Assembly: GCF_049200465.1 (NCBI RefSeq)
Contig: NZ_CP120836.1
Coordinates: forward strand, 3,906,001-3,970,000
DNA: 64,000 nucleotides
Reading direction: 5' to 3'
Source: Leptothermofonsia sp049200465
GTDB lineage: Bacteria > Cyanobacteriota > Cyanobacteriia > Leptolyngbyales > Leptolyngbyaceae
A program made the translations under genes and the position numbers. Of this stretch, positions 8,413-16,922 are shown piece by piece. Position 1 is the first letter of the stretch. Every line of letters begins with the position of its first letter. A model generated the notes under the pieces. That model made no database searches. It was not told the DNA's origin and saw only the letters and a program-made list of their open reading frames with translations.

Positions 8413-9333
8413 TCAATCCGTTTGCGGCGAAGGCATTGGTTTCACTAGTGCACAGGCCAATAATTTCCAGTTTTCCAGGTAGAGAGGGTTGATGGCGATC
8501 GCCCGTAACCCACATCGTCTTGCCACCTCCCGGTTTCCATTCATAAATCCTTCCCAGCCACACTTTAGCCAGAAGTTGGTCTGATGCATATGGTTCGCTG
8601 GCTGTCGAAAGAACTCGCCTTGAATGCCCCGCCGTTTCCAGGCATTTTGGCAGGCGGTTAGGGCATCTTGACTTTGCTGCACTTGTCTGACATTGGTAAC
8701 TGAATTTCGGTGCAACCGATACAGAATCAGGGTTTCTCTCAGGTTTGCCAGTTTGCCAACCTCTCCCAACTTTAGCCACAAATCCAAATCTAGTGAGGTT
8801 TGCAAAGATTCATCGTATCCTCCGACACCTAAGGCTGCAATACGCCGAAACATAGACGAAGAATGATGCAATAGCGAAACCCCACCCAGCATCAATCGTT
8901 GGAGTTCATCATTGTTCTCAGGCATTGAACAGTGGCCCACAAAACGGCTTTTATCATCAATCCAATCAACTGAAGATCCTACACATACGAACTCCGGATT
9001 CTGGCGCAAGAATTCCACTTGCCGAGCAAAACGATGGCTCAGCGAAATGTCATCGGCATCAATGACAGCAATGAACTCTCCCCGAGCCTGAAATAACATC
9101 TCATTACGAGTTTTGGAAATGCCTCGATTTTCACGACTAGTCAAACGGATGCGAGAATCTTGTGCGGCATATTTCTGTAAGATTGCGAAGGAATTATCAG
9201 TAGATCCATCGTCTATGATGAGGAATTCAAAGTCAGAAAAGGTTTGTCCCAAAATACTCTCTACTGATTCTTGCAAGTAGGGAGCACTGTTATAAACCGC
9301 CATTGAGACACTGATGGTGGGTGGCATAATCAC
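8413..9333 (-). CDS. Family 2 glycosyltransferase (paralogue 1)
   Basis: A 306-residue GT2 enzyme with TISVSMAVYNSAPYLQES, IDDGSTDNSFAIL and VIDADDISLSHRF. Its start overlaps the stop of the upstream methyltransferase by four bases. The block ENRGISKTRNEMLFQARGEF is nearly the same as in the 6031-7125 product, showing that the three glycosyltransferases are recent tandem paralogues. It presumably contributes one linkage of the surface glycan exported by the ABC transporter of the same operon. Confidence 0.93.
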   Translation of the reverse strand: MIMPPTISVSMAVYNSAPYLQESVESILGQTFSDFEFLIIDDGSTDNSFAILQKYAAQDSRIRLTSRENRGISKTRNEMLFQARGEFIAVIDADDISLSHRFARQVEFLRQNPEFVCVGSSVDWIDDKSRFVGHCSMPENNDELQRLMLGGVSLLHHSSSMFRRIAALGVGGYDESLQTSLDLDLWLKLGEVGKLANLRETLILYRLHRNSVTNVRQVQQSQDALTACQNAWKRRGIQGEFFRQPANHMHQTNFWLKCGWEGFMNGNREVARRCGLRAIAINPLYLENWKLLACALVKPMPSPQTD

Positions 9334-10214
9334 TTTTTACTCAATTGCAGGATGTGGGCACCTTTCTCAGTTACAATTTGTTCCACTTTAGACAATGAGA
9401 AATTTTGTTTCCAAAGTTTGACAATCTCTTGTTCATCCTCTCGGTTACTATCGTCTAAAAGTACCAGGGCGTTATCACTTAGTGAATCGATTAAAAGAGG
9501 TAATGCAGGATAACGAGAAAGTTTTTGTAAATCGCCTGGTGGGCCATCAATAATGAGCAAATCAATCGGTTGCTCCAAACTCGTAAGGAAACTAGGGTCA
9601 TACCAAAGCCATGTCTTATCGTATATCGTTATATTCTTTAGGGGTGCATAAATTACCTGAACAACATTTTGTAATGAATGATTCAATACACTATTTTTAG
9701 TTATTTCAGTGTAGGATTCCTCATGATCCACTGAGATAACCTCACCTTGATTTAGCTTTTGGAGACAATAACCAACAACGAGAGTTGATACACCACTACC
9801 TAGCTCAACTACGAGTCTGGGTTTATGTTCAAAAACAGAGCTAATAACTAGCTTCATAAAATCTGGGGAAACTGCCCATCCCCTCATTGGAGGTAGGGGA
9901 TGACGAAGAGCCAACAAGTTAAAAATTGAGAATAGTGCTTCGATCTGCCGATAGTGATTATCAGCTTGCGACTTTAACTCAAGCAATTCAAACAACTGCT
10001 CATTTTGTTGTAGAGAAACTTTCTGATTCCGGTAATAGGCTTCGAGTTGAATAAAAGTAATTAAAAAAAGCAAAGTAGCTATGATAAAAACTATTGAAAG
10101 TTCCTTGAGATATATCCAAAGTAATAGAGAGAATATAAGGAAAAAAACTGCCAAAAATCCACTAATAATTAGTGATTTCTGATTGATTTTCTCTCCTTGA
10201 TTATGGAGAAGCAT
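9330..10214 (-). CDS. Membrane-anchored SAM-dependent methyltransferase, Methyltransf_24 type
   Basis: A 294-residue protein. Two adjacent hydrophobic stretches (about 14-32 and 36-54) anchor the N-terminus in the membrane, followed by a coiled-coil-like Gln/Leu-rich segment and a Rossmann methyltransferase core: LVVELGSGVSTLVVG is motif I, ISVDHEESY binds the cofactor ribose, and DLLIIDGPPGDL is the post-II motif. It sits between the ABC exporter and the glycosyltransferases and overlaps the next gene by four bases. In exporter-type O-antigen systems a methyltransferase can cap the chain end, which the Wzt C-terminal domain then recognises; that role is an inference here. Confidence 0.83.
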   Translation of the reverse strand: MLLHNQGEKINQKSLIISGFLAVFFLIFSLLLWIYLKELSIVFIIATLLFLITFIQLEAYYRNQKVSLQQNEQLFELLELKSQADNHYRQIEALFSIFNLLALRHPLPPMRGWAVSPDFMKLVISSVFEHKPRLVVELGSGVSTLVVGYCLQKLNQGEVISVDHEESYTEITKNSVLNHSLQNVVQVIYAPLKNITIYDKTWLWYDPSFLTSLEQPIDLLIIDGPPGDLQKLSRYPALPLLIDSLSDNALVLLDDSNREDEQEIVKLWKQNFSLSKVEQIVTEKGAHILQLSKK

Positions 10215-10239
10215 TCACATCCTCCTTGGCAGTCTTTTC

Positions 10240-11520
10240 TTATTCGCATTTTACCAGTTCCCAACTTCTTGGTTGGTAGAATATACATTTACTCATTCGC
10301 CCATTAGTTCGCACCACAAAGCGAAAAGTTTCAACAATGTCCAGAATAAAAAGGGCACTATTACGAATATCCACTCTCATGATGTAAACTCCTGGAGAAA
10401 GCCCAAAATTAGGCAAATAAATTTTTACTTCATGCTGACCAGGAGAAATGTTAAACGCTAACTTATCGTTGGATCCTCCAAAGTACAAAACAGTTTGTCC
10501 TTCTTTTATGATTGAGATCCGAATATTGACATCATCCAATAGTTTATGGGATGTAAAACCGATACAAAGCTGGACTGTTTCACCGCTAATCAGCTCTTCC
10601 AATATCTGATTATTAATGTTTTTGAAGCAGAGTGAAGTGATATCAAGACCCAAACTTTCCTCAGCCGTCTTGACTGGCACTCTGAGCATGCCAGAGATTT
10701 TTTGGGCTGCTCCCAGAAAGAGATCTTCCTCATACTGATTCATGATTATCTCGGTATCACCGCAGGCAATCACGTTTCCCTTTTGCAGATACACCGATTT
10801 TTGACACATTGAAAGGATTGCTTGAGGGTTATGGGACACGAGCACAAAGGCTATGCCTTGCTCCCTGAGTTCATGTAAACGACGATGGCACTTTGCAAGA
10901 AACTGAATATCGCCAACCGCCAGGACTTCATCAATTAGCAAAATCTCTGGATTGGTATGAATAGCACAGGCAAAGCCAAGGCGAGCGGCCATGCCAGAAC
11001 TGTAGCTATGCACAGGGGAATCGATCGCTTCCCCAATTTCAGCAAACTCAACTACTGCATCAAATCGAGCTTTAATTTCCTTTGTCGATAGACCCAAAAT
11101 GGACATATTGGCAAAAATATTTTCTCGCCCAGTCAAAATTGGGTTAAATCCTGCCCCTAGAGCAATCAGTGGAGCGACCCGCCCTCTAATTCTGACAGAA
11201 CCTGTATCGGGACGAATTAGGCCGCTAATGATTCGGAGCAGGGTGGTTTTACCACTGCCATTGGCCCCAACCAACCCCAATGCTTCACCCCGTAGCAGTT
11301 TCAGGCTGACATCCTTGAGTGCCCAAAATTCCCTGGTTCTTAGCGTATTGCTTTGCTGGCGCAACCCCAATAACTCACTCGCAATATCCTGGACCCCATA
11401 GAAGAGCGATCGCTTTAAGCTACGGCAAAACTTTTTAGACACGCCCTCCACTGAGAGCACAACCTCCTCCTCCAGGGATGAAGAATTTGCAATCTGATAG
11501 TCCGGAGTTGATGTCATCAC
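10240..11520 (-). CDS. wzt: Polysaccharide ABC exporter ATPase with C-terminal substrate-binding domain (Wzt-like)
   Basis: A 426-residue ATPase of the O-antigen/teichoic-acid export class. GANGSGKTTLLR is the Walker A motif, YSSGMAARLGFA the class-specific signature, ILLIDEVLAVGD the Walker B and VLVSHN the H-loop. Residues from about 285 to 420 form an extra domain (LDITSLCFKN...GQTVLYFGGSNDK...SPGVYIMRVDIRN) matching the Wzt C-terminal carbohydrate-recognition domain in position and size. The start overlaps the permease stop by four bases. It powers export of the lipid-linked glycan across the plasma membrane. Confidence 0.92.
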   Translation of the reverse strand: MMTSTPDYQIANSSSLEEEVVLSVEGVSKKFCRSLKRSLFYGVQDIASELLGLRQQSNTLRTREFWALKDVSLKLLRGEALGLVGANGSGKTTLLRIISGLIRPDTGSVRIRGRVAPLIALGAGFNPILTGRENIFANMSILGLSTKEIKARFDAVVEFAEIGEAIDSPVHSYSSGMAARLGFACAIHTNPEILLIDEVLAVGDIQFLAKCHRRLHELREQGIAFVLVSHNPQAILSMCQKSVYLQKGNVIACGDTEIIMNQYEEDLFLGAAQKISGMLRVPVKTAEESLGLDITSLCFKNINNQILEELISGETVQLCIGFTSHKLLDDVNIRISIIKEGQTVLYFGGSNDKLAFNISPGQHEVKIYLPNFGLSPGVYIMRVDIRNSALFILDIVETFRFVVRTNGRMSKCIFYQPRSWELVKCE

Positions 11521-12416
11521 GCACTGACCCTCTCAACCACAAATGGCATGGCAATCCGGTAGAACAGCCAGCCCACCAGCAGACCCACCATTGCAGTTAC
11601 ACTCATCCACCAAAACCCCTGAGGATTGGATAGATGGCCCATCGTTGCCAGTTCTCTAACAGCCACAAGCAGAGGCGTCACAGGGTTTAACCGAACCAAA
11701 GTTGCAAATGTTCCTTCTTGAGGAACCGGGTAAATGACGGGGGTGAGAAAAAGCCAAAACCCCAATCCCAGGGTTAGCCCTTTAGAAAAATCTTCATACA
11801 GAGCAGCGATCGGTGCCAGGAACAGCCCGATGCAGGTGCCTAACATAACCAGGTGAATCAGTGCCACTGGAGTCAAAACTATGGTCCAGGCAACGGGCAT
11901 CTTAAACCAGAGGAACAAACCCACAATCAAGATCAATTTGATGCCAAAGTTAAAGAAAACCTGCCCCAACTGGGAAAGAATAATCGCCTCACGAGGAAAG
12001 TTGATTCTGACCAGCATTGGCTTTGCCAGACTGACTGCCTGAATTTGACTACTAACCGCCTCTGCAAAGGTTTGCCAGAGCGCCATGCTAAACATCACGT
12101 AAGCGGGGTAAGGTAAATTGGTTTCGCCAACGTTGAGGATTTTGGCATTGTTTGCCAGAGTCAGCCCCAGCGCTGTCACAATTGGCGGCACAAATGCCCA
12201 AAAAATTCCCAGAAAAGATTGACGGTATTGAGCGCTGATATCCCGCACCAGCAAGCGCCAAGCCAATTCCCGTGCGGCTAGCAGATCACGTCCCATTTCC
12301 TTGAACAGGCGAATCGGATGTCTTAGATAACTTTCTGGTGTGTAGATAACCTCGTGCAGTGGTTGACGCGGCTTTTGCATATCAGTGTTGCTCCACCACT
12401 GGTCAGAGAAGGTCAA
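11517..12416 (-). CDS. wzm: Polysaccharide ABC exporter permease (Wzm-like, ABC-2 type)
   Basis: A 299-residue protein with six predicted membrane helices of the ABC-2 family. After a cytoplasmic N-terminus, LAWRLLVRDISAQYRQSFLGIFWAFVPP is the typical gate-helix and first-helix entry, and FLTPVIYPVP lies before the periplasmic loop. It is the first gene of the 6.4-kb minus-strand operon and its stop overlaps the ATPase start (ATGA), so the pair forms one transporter for the glycan assembled by the downstream glycosyltransferases. Confidence 0.93.
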   Translation of the reverse strand: MTFSDQWWSNTDMQKPRQPLHEVIYTPESYLRHPIRLFKEMGRDLLAARELAWRLLVRDISAQYRQSFLGIFWAFVPPIVTALGLTLANNAKILNVGETNLPYPAYVMFSMALWQTFAEAVSSQIQAVSLAKPMLVRINFPREAIILSQLGQVFFNFGIKLILIVGLFLWFKMPVAWTIVLTPVALIHLVMLGTCIGLFLAPIAALYEDFSKGLTLGLGFWLFLTPVIYPVPQEGTFATLVRLNPVTPLLVAVRELATMGHLSNPQGFWWMSVTAMVGLLVGWLFYRIAMPFVVERVSA

Positions 12417-12546
12417 AGATTAGAATACTGAGACTGTATCAGGGTTCTGCAAAGGCTACATGATCTAACAGAAAGGAATTGCCTGCGATATGTTAACCAG
12501 AAAACATTATTCCAAACTGTGTCAGGAGGAAATTGGAGCTGGTATA

Positions 12547-12586
12547 CCACTTTATTAAGAATTATGCCACTTTATTAAGAATTTAT
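12547..12586. repeat. 20-bp tandem duplication upstream of the export operon
   Basis: CCACTTTATTAAGAATT occurs twice, 20 bases apart (12547 and 12567), in the A/T-rich gap between the wzm start and the next gene. It lies about 130 bases upstream of the wzm start, where a promoter for the operon would be expected. Confidence 0.8.
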
Positions 12587-12641
12587 AGTAGAGCAAAGAG
12601 GGAAAACACAGGGGACAAGGGACAGGCAATATTTCCTACTA

Positions 12642-13124
12642 TCACCTGATCTCGACCCACAGTTTGTAGGTGGCATTTCCACGGATGGTGCCAACAGCAA
12701 TCTGATAGTCTCCGGTATCGGGCAGTTTTCCACTCCAGACCATAGTTTCCTGCTTCAGCACCCGTCGCTGCCCTGACTGATTGAGAGGGGCAGCGACATC
12801 AAACAAGGCGTTATTTTCCAGGGATTCTATTTTTACAGTCATGATTTGCCCTTTTTGAGCTCTCAGTAAATAAATATCGCGTGTACCTCTGACGACAGCG
12901 GTTCGTATACTGGCAGAGCTTTCTCCGGGCTTAAACCGGATGCGCTGAGTCCGCGATCGCTGGGCCAGCAGTACCGGGTTTTCTAAGCTGGGGAGCAGGT
13001 TCAGTGTTTTGCCTGGCGGGGAAGTGGAGGTTGCTACTGCGTTTAAGGTAATGGGTAGGACAACCAGTGAGAGAGCAGGGAGAGCGATCGCGGCTTTCAG
13101 TAGATGGAACGCCTTTAAGAGCAT
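12642..13124 (-). CDS. Exported small protein with PPC/lysozyme-inhibitor-like beta domain
   Basis: A 160-residue protein with a signal peptide (MLLKAFHLLKAAIALPALSL, cleavage likely after LNAVA). The mature part, from about residue 60, reads YLLRAQKGQIMTVKIESL...WSGKLPDTGDYQIAVGTIRGNATYKLWVEI, the pattern of a bacterial pre-peptidase C-terminal-like beta-sandwich that cyanobacteria often carry as stand-alone periplasmic proteins, sometimes annotated as g-type lysozyme-inhibitor-like. No catalytic residues are evident. Function unknown; periplasmic binding or inhibitor role is possible. Confidence 0.75.
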   Translation of the reverse strand: MLLKAFHLLKAAIALPALSLVVLPITLNAVATSTSPPGKTLNLLPSLENPVLLAQRSRTQRIRFKPGESSASIRTAVVRGTRDIYLLRAQKGQIMTVKIESLENNALFDVAAPLNQSGQRRVLKQETMVWSGKLPDTGDYQIAVGTIRGNATYKLWVEIR

Positions 13125-13237
13125 GATGAAGCAATGAGTTGGAACGTTGTAACCAGCGGGGTGTGAGATTTTTTAGAAATTACAAACCCTGAACAACTCC
13201 GACATTTCGTGCCATTTATTGAAAATTGCCGGACTAC

Positions 13238-14656
13238 TTAAGAGACCAGTTCCGTTACCTTCTGCGACTCAAACTCTTCCAGAGGCAAGCCTAAGATTTC
13301 GCGGTATAGTCGGTCGTACTGTTTGGCAGATTTTTCCCAGCTAAAATCTTGAGCCATTGCCCGCTGTTGCAATTCTCGCCAGCGGTCTTTGTAATGGAAA
13401 CCTTCCCACGCCCGCACCATACAGGTGTAGAAATCGAGAGGCTCGTAGCGGTCAAAGCAGTAGCCAGTGCCGATGTGGTTCATGGGGTCATGGTGAGTGA
13501 CCGTGTCCACCAACCCCCCTGTGCGGCGGACGATGGGAATGCAACCGTAACGCATCGCCAGCATTTGGGCAATGCCGCAAGGCTCGAACCGGGAGGGCAT
13601 TAAAAAGGCGTCGCAGCCAGCGTAAATGCGGCGGGAGAGAGGGTCGTTGTAGAGCAGGTAGACAGCCATCCGACCAGAGTAGCGGGAAGCAATTTGCCAC
13701 ATCTGAGTTTCGTAGTAGCGATCGCCCGTTCCCAGCAGGATAAATTGGGCATCACTATAGGCCATAAACCGATCCAGCATTTGTAGCACCAGATCCAGTC
13801 CTTTCTGTTCTACCAGGCGTGTGACCATCCCCATCAGGAAAGCGCTGGAATTCACCTCCAGTCCTAGTTCTTCCTGGAGAGCCACTTTATTCATGGCTCG
13901 ATTATCCAGCGTATCGGCGGTGAATGGTTGGGTAATGTACTTGTCGGTCGCTGGATTGTAAGATTCCACGTCAATACCATTAAGAATGCCTGACAATTTG
14001 CCACTGATAAACGACAGTAGTCCTTCCAGGGTTTCGCCATAGGCCGCAGTTTGAATTTGTTTGGCGTAGGTTGGAGACACCGTATTGACGCGATCGGCAA
14101 ACTGAACGGCGGCGGCCATTGTGTTGTGTCCCTGCATATACCAGGGGCACCAGGTTATTTGCTCCAACCGCCAGCGCCAGGGACCCTGGTAAGCCAGGTT
14201 ATGGATTGTGAACAGAGTTGAAATATCGGGAGACTGGTGCATCCAAACCGGAATCATGCCTGTATGCCAGTCGTGGCAATGGATAATCTGGGGTTTCCAG
14301 TAATTCCAGGCAAATTCTGCGGCTCCATTCGCAAACAGAGTAAACCGCCAGTCTTCGTCTTCTCCAAAATAGATGCGTCGGGGAGAAAAGGAGGGATGAC
14401 CAAACAGGTAAAGGGGAACATCGCTGTCGGGCAGCAATGTTTCATAGACACTGAAGCTTTGAAACATTGCAGAACCTTGCCAGACGGGTTCCTTGGGAAT
14501 CTTCATTTTGTCTGGTAGGAAGCCATAGTAAGGAAGAAAGATGCGCACATCATGCCCCATCTTCTTCAAAACTTTCGGTAGCGAACCGACGACATCCCCC
14601 ATTCCACCAACTTTGGCGATCGGAGCTGCCTCCGCTGCAACAAATAGAATTTGCAT
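13238..14656 (-). CDS. glgA: Glycogen synthase (ADP-glucose type)
   Basis: A 472-residue GT5 enzyme transferring glucose from ADP-glucose to the growing alpha-1,4-glucan. The N-terminus has KVGGMGDVVGSLP, the family's KxGGL-type ADP-glucose-binding loop, followed by HCHDWHTG. The C-terminal domain has the second binding site PSRFEPCGIAQMLAMRYG and RRTGGLVDTV. Length is normal. It is a stand-alone gene with a 388-base gap upstream that contains only short G-rich repeats and A/T-rich sequence. Cytoplasmic; it supplies the substrate for the debranching-like enzyme at 37175. Confidence 0.97.
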   Translation of the reverse strand: MQILFVAAEAAPIAKVGGMGDVVGSLPKVLKKMGHDVRIFLPYYGFLPDKMKIPKEPVWQGSAMFQSFSVYETLLPDSDVPLYLFGHPSFSPRRIYFGEDEDWRFTLFANGAAEFAWNYWKPQIIHCHDWHTGMIPVWMHQSPDISTLFTIHNLAYQGPWRWRLEQITWCPWYMQGHNTMAAAVQFADRVNTVSPTYAKQIQTAAYGETLEGLLSFISGKLSGILNGIDVESYNPATDKYITQPFTADTLDNRAMNKVALQEELGLEVNSSAFLMGMVTRLVEQKGLDLVLQMLDRFMAYSDAQFILLGTGDRYYETQMWQIASRYSGRMAVYLLYNDPLSRRIYAGCDAFLMPSRFEPCGIAQMLAMRYGCIPIVRRTGGLVDTVTHHDPMNHIGTGYCFDRYEPLDFYTCMVRAWEGFHYKDRWRELQQRAMAQDFSWEKSAKQYDRLYREILGLPLEEFESQKVTELVS

Positions 14657-15044
14657 GCTAGGTTCTGTGTTTCTCTGAGTAGTACCTGGTCAAGATGGCA
14701 GTTAGCAATATTACCAATCACTACAGCCAATGATTGTCATCATACCGACTAAGGGTAGAGGCCAGTATGCTTCAGCAGATATATTTCCGGTAATATGGAT
14801 TTTGCTTCCTAAGTAGCCACAATGAACTGCATACAGCGCCACGAATGGAAAAGGGGAGTCAAGGGGAAAAAAGGGAGTCAAGGGAATCAAGGGTTCTATT
14901 TTATGTGGATGGGGGATGGGGGCTCATCTACAATTGGCGGAAAACTTCTGCCATGAACCATTAGAAGCCAGGAGTTAGAAGAGAAAAGAATTCTGGCTCC
15001 TAGCTTCTGACTTCTACCTATCAAGTTAGCTCTAACCTATCAAG
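14657..15044. other. Gene-free stretch with degenerate repeats
   Basis: No reading frame with coding character. It contains tandem-like GGGGAGTCAAGGG blocks (about 14852-14892), AGAAGCCAGGAG/CTGGCTCCTAGCTTCTGA inverted short repeats (about 14965-15015) and a direct repeat of TATCAAGTTAGCTCT (15018 and 15038). The glgA promoter should lie near 14660-14800. Confidence 0.6.
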
Positions 15045-15731
15045 TTAGCTCTGTAAGTAGGAAGCCGCTTCTTCGGTACTGAGTTGGGGAAACTCTTCAT
15101 AGAAACGGCTGACGCTATGGAAGGGATGGGGGGTTGCAAGGATGATGACGCGATCGCTCAACTCGCGTAGAAATGGCATCAAATCAGGGGGAGCCACCGG
15201 AGCGCAAATCCAGATTTGAGCCGCTTGCTGGGCGTGCAGCGATCGCACCGCCGCTGCCATCGTCATTCCGGTTGCAATGCCATCATCCACCAGAAGCACG
15301 ATCGCCCCTGCTGGATTTGCCCGAGGCCCTGTTGGTGAAAGCTCCCGCCACTGCGCCTCTGCATGGGTGCGGGCATGCTCCAGCGCAGACTGGTATTGAT
15401 GAAACGGCGGCATCATCAACTGGCGGTGGGGGGCCCAAACCACATGGCCATCAGCTGTCACTGCTCCAATCGCCAGTTCACTGTTATCAGGTCGAGTAAT
15501 CTTCTTTGCCACAATCACATCTAGAGGGCAATGGAGCGCGCGGGCAATAGGTGCAGCGATCGGCAACCCTCCCCTGGGCAAAGCATAGACCACATAGCGC
15601 ATCTCTTCCTGCTGCATCGGATGCCTTGAGATTTCGCTCAACACGACCCGTGCCAGTTCCTCACCAGCCTTCTGGCGGTTAGGAAATCGAACGGTTGCAC
15701 CCGCATCTTGAAATGACGAAAACGGCGACAT
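15045..15731 (-). CDS. Phosphoribosyltransferase-family protein
   Basis: Residues IVLLVDDGIATGMTMAAAVRSL form the PRPP-binding motif of type I phosphoribosyltransferases, and LPRGGLPIAAPIARAL lies in the expected earlier strand-loop. The start chosen (ATG at 15731, 228 residues, MSPFSSFQDAGATVRF) is preceded by GGAGGGAGATT, a good ribosome site; an upstream in-frame ATG at 15830 has no such site. This family is often annotated as putative phosphoribosyltransferase and commonly found beside erythromycin esterase or dienelactone hydrolase genes in other bacteria, which are not present here. Substrate unknown. Confidence 0.85.
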   Translation of the reverse strand: MSPFSSFQDAGATVRFPNRQKAGEELARVVLSEISRHPMQQEEMRYVVYALPRGGLPIAAPIARALHCPLDVIVAKKITRPDNSELAIGAVTADGHVVWAPHRQLMMPPFHQYQSALEHARTHAEAQWRELSPTGPRANPAGAIVLLVDDGIATGMTMAAAVRSLHAQQAAQIWICAPVAPPDLMPFLRELSDRVIILATPHPFHSVSRFYEEFPQLSTEEAASYLQS

Positions 15732-16138
15732 AATCTCCCTCCGGTGCGTGCAAGGGATCAATTCCATCATGGCCGAAAAGTCAGACGTTAACCCATCCCC
15801 AGAATCTTTCTTATTAACCCTGAAACCCAATCAAGCGATACTCAATTGTGCCTTATGGGATTTCCCCTAACTTCTTTCTGAAGATGCCTTAAAAAGATTG
15901 AGCGGTAGCCTAGAATTTAAGAACTTTGCAAGAAACCAGCAACCATAAGCTATGTACAGCAGCATCAATGAAATTAGGGGGTCAGGAGCCAGAAATCAGA
16001 AGCCAGAAGCCGTGGGTTTCCTGGTGTGGTGTTCTGATTGCTTGAACCTTTCTCCTTTTACATTTCTTTAGGATCCTGCCTTGCAATCGCTTACATCTTC
16101 TTTTCTCTATCTCAGATCTACCACTTTTTCCAACCCCT

Positions 16139-16846
16139 ATGGCGAGCCAAGACCAGATTAGCCTGTTTGAGTTTTCCTCTCCAAACAGCAAACCTTCTCC
16201 CCCCCAAGGATTTAACCCCGATCTGATTCCAACCGATGCAACAGTGCCCATTCCGGCGGGCACTTATCAAACCATGGAACAGATGCGAGTTCACTGTAAC
16301 CAGTGCTTCCGCTGCGCCCTTGGCGAAAATCGTACCAATGCCGTGATCGGACGGGGTAATGTGAAGGCTCCCATTATGGTAGTTGGGGAAGGACCGGGAC
16401 AAAACGAAGACGAAACCGGGCTTCCGTTTGTTGGCAAAGCCGGCCAACTTTTAGACAAAATTCTGGCTTCAGTCAAATTAAGTGAAAATGACGTTTATAT
16501 CTGCAATGTGGTTAAGTGCCGTCCCCCAAGGAACCGTGACCCACAACCTGCTGAGATTGAAGCCTGCAAAGGGTATCTGCTTGAACAAATTCGCATGGTG
16601 AATCCCAAAATCATACTACTGACTGGAAAATACGCCATGCTGACCCTGCTGGGTATCAAACAGGGAATTACCAAAGTACGGGGTGAGTGGGTAGAGCGCG
16701 ATGGACGCCTCTATATGCCCATCTTCCACCCCGCCTACTTATTGCGAAATCAGTCCCGTGAGAAGGGTAGCCCTAAATGGCTGATGTGGCAAGACATCCA
16801 GGAAGTTCGGAAGAAATTGGATGAGATGCAAGGAAGTGGGGAGTAA
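16139..16846 (+). CDS. Uracil-DNA glycosylase, family 4 (iron-sulfur)
   Basis: A 235-residue DNA-repair enzyme removing uracil from DNA. VRVHCNQCFRC-like cysteines (CNQCFRC) near residue 55 and later cysteines in VVKCRPP and IEACKG supply the 4Fe-4S ligands of family 4. The catalytic loop is GEGPGQNEDETGLPFVG with the invariant E residues, and the DNA-binding loop is HPAYLLRN. The first 40 residues are Pro/Ser-rich. Convergent with rsgA; the 63 bases between them form a strong inverted repeat that may terminate both. Family identity is secure; cellular partner unknown. Confidence 0.93.
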   Translation: MASQDQISLFEFSSPNSKPSPPQGFNPDLIPTDATVPIPAGTYQTMEQMRVHCNQCFRCALGENRTNAVIGRGNVKAPIMVVGEGPGQNEDETGLPFVGKAGQLLDKILASVKLSENDVYICNVVKCRPPRNRDPQPAEIEACKGYLLEQIRMVNPKIILLTGKYAMLTLLGIKQGITKVRGEWVERDGRLYMPIFHPAYLLRNQSREKGSPKWLMWQDIQEVRKKLDEMQGSGE

Positions 16847-16922
16847 TGGAGTGATGGAGTAGGAAAACTTTATCCTATCATCCCATCACCCTATCACTCC
16901 ATCACCTCCTCACTCCCCTCTC
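16847..16922. repeat. Inverted short repeats between convergent genes
   Basis: GGAGTAATGGAGTGATGG-type sequence (16837-16862) is followed, after ACTTTATCC, by its near complement CCATCACCCTATCACTCCATCACC and CTCACTCCCC (16880-16922). The arms can form a long imperfect hairpin between two convergent genes, suited to bidirectional termination. The same GATGGAGTGATGG words occur in many other gaps of the window. Confidence 0.65.
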
